Part shown: in pieces, positions 6,399 to 10,608 of the stretch
Numbering within the stretch: position 1 is the first letter of the stretch
How the letters are laid out: each line of letters begins with the position of its first letter
Assembly (NCBI GenBank): GCA_943324025.2
Contig: CALPKA020000008.1
Location: forward strand, 1 to 10,608
DNA: 10,608 nt
Direction of reading: 5' to 3'
Source: Bifidobacterium breve
GTDB lineage: Bacteria > Actinomycetota > Actinomycetes > Nanopelagicales > Nanopelagicaceae
Notes under the pieces: model-generated
Told to the model about the DNA's origin: nothing
The model's input: the letters and a program-made list of their open reading frames with translations, nothing else
Database searches by the model: none
Translations under genes and position numbers: made by a program

Positions 6399-7390
6399 TT
6401 CTTACCCTTCTTTCGACCACTTGTCGCATCTGAAACTTCAGCAATCTTTTCTTCGGCCACATGGCCAGTCAATGATAAAAACACATCATCTAGTGATGGA
6501 CGTTTTAATCCAATATCAAGTGGGTGAATTCCTGCCTCATCCAACATCTTTGCCGCTTCAATCAATGCTTTACTACCAGTTGTTACTGGGGCTGATATTT
6601 GTCGAAGGCCTTCATCAACATTTACAGCAGTACCACTAACCTTTGCCACAATTTCTTTGGTGGCAGCAACATTTGCATTCTCAACTACTATTTCAAGTCG
6701 CTCGCCGCCAACCTGCTTCTTTAATGAATCTGAAGTTCCGCGGGCAATAACCTTTCCATGATCAATTACTGCAATTTCATCTGCTAAATGATCTGCCTCT
6801 TCTAGATACTGAGTTGTTAAAAGCAAAGTAACTCCGCCTTTAACTAGATCATCAATTACACCCCACATATCCTGGCGACCTCTTGGATCCAAACCAGTTG
6901 TTGGCTCATCTAAAAATAAAACCTTTGGTCTAATAATGAGTGAGGCGGCTAAATCTAATCGGCGACGCATTCCACCTGAGTAGGTTCTAATTGGTCGCTT
7001 TGCTGCATCAGATAAAGAGAATTGTTCAAGTAATTCAATTGCGCGCTCTCGCGCCGCCTTTGCACTTAAATGATAAAGCCGGCCAAACATAATTAAGTTA
7101 TCCCAGCCAGTTAAAGTTTCATCAACAGCTGCGTATTGACCTGATAAACCAATTATTTTTCTTACCTCATCTGGATGTTTCAAAACATCAATACCAGCAA
7201 CAGATGCATGACCTGAATCAGGTGAAAGTAATGTAGCTAATATTCTTACAGTGGTTGTTTTACCAGCACCATTTGGGCCGAGCACGCCAAGTACTGTTCC
7301 CTCTTCCACATCAAGATTTAATCCATCAAGTGCTCGAACGGTGCCTTTGTTGTAGGTCTTAACTAAATTTTCTGCGATAACTGCCTTCAT
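6395..7390 (-). CDS. ABC exporter ATP-binding protein, DrrA family
   Basis: A 331-residue ATPase powering the permease encoded directly downstream. Motifs in order: Walker A GPNGAGKT (38-45), Q-loop Gln85 in GLSGQYAAVDE, signature YSGGM (137-141), Walker B VLFLDEP (157-163) with catalytic Glu162, and a switch region TTQYLEEADHLAD where Gln194 stands at the usual H-loop position. That Gln is a feature of DrrA-type proteins rather than a defect. The C-terminal 100 residues form a DUF4162-like extension ending in LKRPSLDDVFLSLTGH, close to the LDEVFLALTG motif required for DrrA-DrrB contact. The ATG at 7390 has no Shine-Dalgarno; a -10-like TAGTAT (7402-7397) six bases upstream suggests a leaderless transcript. 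It is divergent from the DHA2 transporter. Confidence 0.94.
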   Translation of the reverse strand: MKAVIAENLVKTYNKGTVRALDGLNLDVEEGTVLGVLGPNGAGKTTTVRILATLLSPDSGHASVAGIDVLKHPDEVRKIIGLSGQYAAVDETLTGWDNLIMFGRLYHLSAKAARERAIELLEQFSLSDAAKRPIRTYSGGMRRRLDLAASLIIRPKVLFLDEPTTGLDPRGRQDMWGVIDDLVKGGVTLLLTTQYLEEADHLADEIAVIDHGKVIARGTSDSLKKQVGGERLEIVVENANVAATKEIVAKVSGTAVNVDEGLRQISAPVTTGSKALIEAAKMLDEAGIHPLDIGLKRPSLDDVFLSLTGHVAEEKIAEVSDATSGRKKGKK

Positions 7391-7486
7391 ATGTAAATAC
7401 TAACAAATAAAGGGAGTAAACTATTCCCCTTAGGCGCAATTCAGCGAAATTTAAATAAACTCAACTAAAAAGGTGGATACCTAAAG
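7391..7486. promoter_or_regulatory. Divergent promoter region of two efflux operons
   Basis: This 96-bp gap separates the ABC exporter (minus) from the DHA2 transporter (plus). On the minus side, TAGTAT (7402-7397) is a plausible -10 box for a leaderless ATPase mRNA. On the plus side, a weak TTAGGC (7430-7435) and TAAATA (7452-7457) are 16 bases apart, and AAAGGTGG (7469-7476) gives a Shine-Dalgarno about 10 bases before the ATG. The palindrome described separately lies across the -35 area of the minus-strand promoter. Promoter boxes are consensus guesses. Confidence 0.4.
7408..7432. repeat. Imperfect 25-bp palindrome, possible operator
   Basis: TAAAGGGAGTA, then AAC, then TATTCCCCTTA: the arms match at 9 of 11 positions. 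It lies 18-42 bp upstream of the ATPase start, where it would cover the -35 region of that promoter, and overlaps the possible -35 box of the plus-strand gene. Arm length and spacing suit a dimeric repressor. No regulator gene is adjacent, so any such protein would be encoded elsewhere. Confidence 0.4.
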
Positions 7487-9121
7487 ATGGCTATGGATAA
7501 AGATAAGTCAAAAGTAAATAAAACTGGTACTGAACAGAGTGGCCCACTTAGCCATAAAGAAATTATGATCGTTCTAAGCGGATTGATGACCGGAATGCTG
7601 CTCGCAGCTCTGGATCAGACTATTGTTTCAACCGCACTAAAAAATATTGTTGAAGATTTCAATGGTTTAAATCATTACACCTGGGTTGTTACCGCATACT
7701 TATTAACTTCAACCGCCTCAACACCTTTATACGGAAAAATCTCAGATCTTTATGGCAGACGCCCAGTATTTCAATTTGCAATCATTACTTTTCTAATTGG
7801 ATCATTCTTAGCAGGTGCATCCCAAAATATGACGCAGTTAATTTTCACTAGAGCGCTACAAGGTTTAGGTGCTGGTGGATTAATGGCGCTTACATTTGTA
7901 ATTATTGGCGACATTGTTTCTCCAAGAGAGCGTGGAAAGTATCAAGGATACTTTGGTGCTGTTTGGGGACTTTCATCAGTTGCTGGTCCATTACTTGGTG
8001 GATTTTTCTCAGATCATGCAACAATTTTAGGCATCACCGGCTGGCGATGGATTTTCTACATAAATCTGCCATTTGGTATTTTGGCTTTGATTATTACTTC
8101 AGCTGTTCTGCACATTCCTAAAGTTAAGCGTGAACATAAGATTGATTACTTTGGTGCATTATTACTTGTGCTTGCAGTAAGCGCAGTGTTGTTGGCTGTT
8201 TCTGTATATGGTCCAGAAGATGGTTGGACAGATTCAAAAACACTTTCTGTTATTGGATCCGGCTTGTTCTTAACTCTAGCCTTCTTGTGGCAGGAAAAGA
8301 GAGCTGTTGAACCAATTCTGCCACTTAGATTATTTAAGAATCAAACCTTCTCACTTACATCTGCACTTGGATTCATTATTGGTGCCGGAATGTTTGGTGC
8401 AATTGTTATGTTGCCACTTTACTTACAGGTTGTTAAAGGAAACTCAGCTACTGAGGCTGGCTTAAAACTAATTCCATTAATGATAGGAATTGTATCTATG
8501 TCCATCTTTAGTGGAAAAAAGATCTCTGCTACTGGTAAATACAAGATATTTCCAATTTTAGGAACCGCAATAATGACTATTGGACTTATATTGATGTCTA
8601 CTCTTAATGAGAATACATCTTTTGCAATCCTTTCAGTATATGCAATTTTGGTTGGTGCAGGACTTGGTTTATCTATGCAAACCATTGTTATCGCACTCCA
8701 AAATGCTGTTGATTTCCAAGACATGGGAATTGCAACTTCATCCAATACATTCTTCAGATCACTAGGTGGTGCTTTCGGTACTGCAATTTTTGGAACAATT
8801 CTGAGCAATCGAATTGCCTATTATTTGCAAGATAATTTTGTAAAATTGCAAAGTACTGATCCAGCGTCACTAGCAGATTTTGATTCATCAAAACTTGAAG
8901 TGATTACTACTAATACATCAATCATTTCAACTCTTCCGCCAGTAATTAGAGATACTGTTCTGCACAGTTTTGCTCAAACTTTCCATGTTGTATTTCTGGC
9001 TGCAGCTCCAGTCACATTCTTTGGATTTATCCTGGCATTTTTCCTTAAAGAAAAACCACTTCAAAGTAGTTCAGCGCATCATGCAGCTCGAACTGAAGCA
9101 GCTGGTGAGGCGGTAGGGTAA
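7487..9121 (+). CDS. DHA2 family (EmrB/QacA type, 14-TM) drug:H+ antiporter
   Basis: A 544-residue major-facilitator exporter expected to use the proton gradient to expel drugs or other amphipathic compounds. Key motifs are present: [10 protein letters not shown] in the first helix (42-51, with Asp43), motif [14 protein letters not shown] (83-95), motif [13 protein letters not shown] (161-172) and the DHA2-typical [12 protein letters not shown] (187-198). Length, the two additional central helices, and the extracytoplasmic loop near 440-480 before the last helix fit the 14-helix subfamily. A hydrophilic N-terminus of about 23 residues and a polar C-terminal tail [18 protein letters not shown] are cytoplasmic. 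The ATG at 7487 is supported by AAAGGTGG upstream; ATG at 7493 is also possible. The next gene continues in the same frame after the TAA. Substrate cannot be predicted from sequence. Confidence 0.94.
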   Translation: MAMDKDKSKVNKTGTEQSGPLSHKEIMIVLSGLMTGMLLAALDQTIVSTALKNIVEDFNGLNHYTWVVTAYLLTSTASTPLYGKISDLYGRRPVFQFAIITFLIGSFLAGASQNMTQLIFTRALQGLGAGGLMALTFVIIGDIVSPRERGKYQGYFGAVWGLSSVAGPLLGGFFSDHATILGITGWRWIFYINLPFGILALIITSAVLHIPKVKREHKIDYFGALLLVLAVSAVLLAVSVYGPEDGWTDSKTLSVIGSGLFLTLAFLWQEKRAVEPILPLRLFKNQTFSLTSALGFIIGAGMFGAIVMLPLYLQVVKGNSATEAGLKLIPLMIGIVSMSIFSGKKISATGKYKIFPILGTAIMTIGLILMSTLNENTSFAILSVYAILVGAGLGLSMQTIVIALQNAVDFQDMGIATSSNTFFRSLGGAFGTAIFGTILSNRIAYYLQDNFVKLQSTDPASLADFDSSKLEVITTNTSIISTLPPVIRDTVLHSFAQTFHVVFLAAAPVTFFGFILAFFLKEKPLQSSSAHHAARTEAAGEAVG

Positions 9122-9130
9122 ATAAAAACA

Positions 9131-10366
9131 ATAAGTATTGGTAAGAATCCTTTCGCGCAATTACCGCGAGAGGTTTCTATCCTTTCCTCTGTTGCTTTTT
9201 TTGTTGCAGTTGGATTTGGTCTGATAATTCCTGCCATTCCAATTTTTGCTTCATCTTTTGGTGTTAGTAAAACTGCTATTGGTTTGATCATTTCGAGTTT
9301 TGCAATAATGCGCTTTTCTTCGGGATTAATCTCTGGAAGATTGGTGGATCGATTTGGTGAGCGGGCAGTTCTAGGTTTTGGGCTTTTCATGGTCTCCTTT
9401 TTCACGCTGTTAACCGCCTTATCGCAAAGTTATGGGCAGCTTCTTACCTTTAGATCTCTCGGTGGCCTAGGTTCTTCAATGTTCTCTGTCTCGGCGGGAT
9501 CATTACTTATGAGATCAGTCAGTGATGATGTTAGAGGCCGGGCACAATCACTTTATAACGGTGGCTTCCTACTTGGCGGAATTACTGGCCCAGCATTTGG
9601 CGGTATTTTGTCTGCAATATCTTTGCGAGCACCATTTTTTGTTTACTCTTCAACTTTAGCTATCGCTGGAACTATTGCCTTAGTGTTTTTAAGCGAAAAA
9701 CGATTGGGCAAAAAAGTTGATGCACCTATAAGTGAGGTTGGCCAAACTACCTTGGCGCAAGCATTCCGATTAAGGCCATACCAAATAGCTTTAATGTTAG
9801 CTTTTATTAACAACTGGATTTTATTTGGATTGAGATCCTCAATCCTTCCTTTATTTGTTACTGAAAAATTAAACTCAACCGCAGCAATTGCAGGCCTTGG
9901 ATTAACTATTGGCGCATTAGTCCAAGGAGCCTTTATGTTAAAGGCGGGTAAATACTCTGATCAGAATGGCCGAAAAGCCGCATTGTTATTTGGCAGTGCA
10001 TTTGTTTTATTTGGCATATTAATGCTGGCCTTTACAACTAATGCGATGTTTTACTTTATATCAATGGCGCTATTTGGCTTAGGTGGTGCTTATGTTACCA
10101 CAGCACCTGGCAGCGTTGTTGGGGACATTATTCGTGGGCGAGGCGGTCAAGTTATTGCTGCTTGGCAAATGGCAGGAGATGCCGGAATGATTTTTGGGCC
10201 GGTAATAGTTGGATTGCTTACGGATAATTTTAGCTATCGGGTGGCTTTTTTGTTTTCAGCAGGAATTTGGGTAATCGCAATTATTCTTTCAGCACTTCTG
10301 CCTGAGACTAGGTTGTCTCATTTAAAGGATGATTTAATTCCAGACAAAAATAAACAGGAGCTGTGA
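9131..10366 (+). CDS. 12-TM MFS transporter lacking a canonical start codon
   Basis: A major-facilitator protein of about 411 residues if counted from ATA at 9131. Conserved sequence clearly begins well before the first usual start codon (TTG at 9284): codons from 9146 encode NPFAQLPREVSILSS, then a complete first helix VAFFVAVGFGLIIPAIPIFA and the following loop. A TTG start would remove that helix. Motif A GRLVDRFGER follows at about residues 69-78, then RSLGGLGSSMFSV (helix 4) and GITGPAFGG (motif C-like, helix 5); the second half repeats a degenerate motif A, GKYSDQNGRKAAL. No ATG, GTG or TTG exists in frame between the DHA2 stop (9119-9121) and 9284. Candidate starts are ATA 9131, 12 bases after GGTAGGG, or ATT 9137; a base error is also possible. 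Probably an exporter co-transcribed with the DHA2 gene; substrate unknown. The stop lies inside a terminator hairpin. Confidence 0.85.
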   Translation: MSIGKNPFAQLPREVSILSSVAFFVAVGFGLIIPAIPIFASSFGVSKTAIGLIISSFAIMRFSSGLISGRLVDRFGERAVLGFGLFMVSFFTLLTALSQSYGQLLTFRSLGGLGSSMFSVSAGSLLMRSVSDDVRGRAQSLYNGGFLLGGITGPAFGGILSAISLRAPFFVYSSTLAIAGTIALVFLSEKRLGKKVDAPISEVGQTTLAQAFRLRPYQIALMLAFINNWILFGLRSSILPLFVTEKLNSTAAIAGLGLTIGALVQGAFMLKAGKYSDQNGRKAALLFGSAFVLFGILMLAFTTNAMFYFISMALFGLGGAYVTTAPGSVVGDIIRGRGGQVIAAWQMAGDAGMIFGPVIVGLLTDNFSYRVAFLFSAGIWVIAIILSALLPETRLSHLKDDLIPDKNKQEL

Positions 10367-10384
10367 TTTCTCACAGCCCCTGTT
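10353..10384 (-). terminator. Strong hairpin terminator for the Bax inhibitor-1-like gene, partly bidirectional
   Basis: AACAGG-A-GCTGTGA (10353-10366) pairs with TCACAGC-C-CCTGTT (10371-10384) around a TTTC loop: 13 pairs and one A-C mismatch. On the minus strand it begins 14 bases after the Bax-like stop and is followed by TATTTTTG, a proper U-rich tail. On the plus strand it is followed only by GGGTAATTGTTTAG, so termination of the MFS transcript would be weaker. The MFS stop codon (10364-10366) forms part of the stem. Confidence 0.8.
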
Positions 10385-10398
10385 GGGTAATTGTTTAG

Positions 10399-10608
10399 TT
10401 AGCGGTCGTTACGTAGTATAGAAATAAGACGTAGTACCTCTAGGTATAGCCAAACAACTGTGACCATCAAGCCAAAAGCTGCTCGCCAAGATTCCTTCTC
10501 TGGAACGCCGGCGGTTACACCTTTTTCAATTTGATCAAAATCAAGTACTAGGAACAAGCTTGCTAGTGCAACGCCTGCAACTGCAAGTAGTAATCCAAGA
10601 CCTGAAAC
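10399..10608 (-). CDS. Bax inhibitor-1/YccA-like membrane protein (C-terminal part; 5' end outside window)
   Basis: The last 69 residues of a multi-pass membrane protein, with the frame open to the window edge. Two hydrophobic helices are visible: SGLGLLLAVAGVALASLFLVL and, after a loop, AAFGLMVTVVWLYLEVLRLI. Between them is DFDQIEKGVTAGVPEKESW, the pattern (DFD-IE-G-----P---W) I know from the C-terminal part of actinobacterial Bax inhibitor-1/YccA-like proteins, which in better-studied relatives act as ion or calcium leak channels; the role here is unknown. The terminal ILRNDR replaces the small-residue tails of other members. Transcription converges on the MFS gene and ends at the hairpin 14 bases downstream. 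Confidence 0.88.
   Translation of the reverse strand, partial: VSGLGLLLAVAGVALASLFLVLDFDQIEKGVTAGVPEKESWRAAFGLMVTVVWLYLEVLRLISILRNDR

Noticed and set aside
6395-7390. Inactive ABC ATPase because the H-loop position is Gln
   Set aside because: DrrA-type ATPases normally carry TTQYL at this site, and all other nucleotide-binding motifs are intact.
8419-8808. Long open frame on the minus strand within the DHA2 gene
   Set aside because: It is antisense to a conserved transporter region, has no ribosome site and its protein resembles no family.
9284-10366. Calling the second MFS protein from TTG 9284
   Set aside because: This removes a well-formed first helix and its loop that are encoded upstream in the same open frame.

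Overview
The gene content and order point to a small-genome, moderately AT-rich actinobacterium, most likely a freshwater planktonic lineage of the Nanopelagicales/acI type. Several families here are actinobacterial hallmarks: a PIN-PhoH fusion (PhoH2), the pair DUF4307-greA, a secreted transglycosylase ending in a CAAW...NWY tail, DUF3817 next to SURF1, and a DrrAB-type ABC exporter. In Mycobacterium tuberculosis greA, a DUF4307 gene, phoH2 and fumarase also lie in one neighbourhood, so much of this window is an old conserved block. The lineage call is an inference from recall, not a database result. There is no IS element, integrase, tRNA, rRNA or CRISPR array, and no gene-free stretch over 300 bases.

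Layout. Positions 2-1162 (+) hold the 3' part of a class I (Fe-S) fumarase. It converges on a minus-strand series read from right to left: a 45-residue membrane protein (4631-4494), SURF1 (4482-3754) and DUF3817 (3757-3458), tightly packed as a likely operon; then PIN-PhoH (3331-1979); then a secreted lytic transglycosylase-like protein (1775-1173). The last gene has its own likely promoter and a foldable leader of about 100 nt. Divergent from the small membrane gene are DUF4307 (4701-5105, probably leaderless) and greA (5118-5600).

The right half is an efflux block. A minus-strand ABC exporter (ATPase 7390-6395, permease 6398-5601, ATGA overlap) is divergent from a 14-TM DHA2 drug transporter (7487-9121). 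That gene is followed in the same frame, after one stop codon, by a 12-TM MFS transporter ending at 10366. The 96-bp divergent region contains an 11-3-11 imperfect palindrome that may be a shared operator. The window ends in the 3' part of a Bax inhibitor-1-like gene on the minus strand, with a strong hairpin terminator between it and the MFS gene.

The left half serves central metabolism, respiratory oxidase assembly, transcription fidelity, RNA metabolism and cell-wall turnover; the right half serves export. I see no convincing new multi-gene system. The points most worth a second look are the second MFS gene, which has no normal start codon although its first membrane helix is clearly encoded; the foldable leader of the transglycosylase gene; the 45-residue gene upstream of SURF1; and the palindrome between the two efflux operons.
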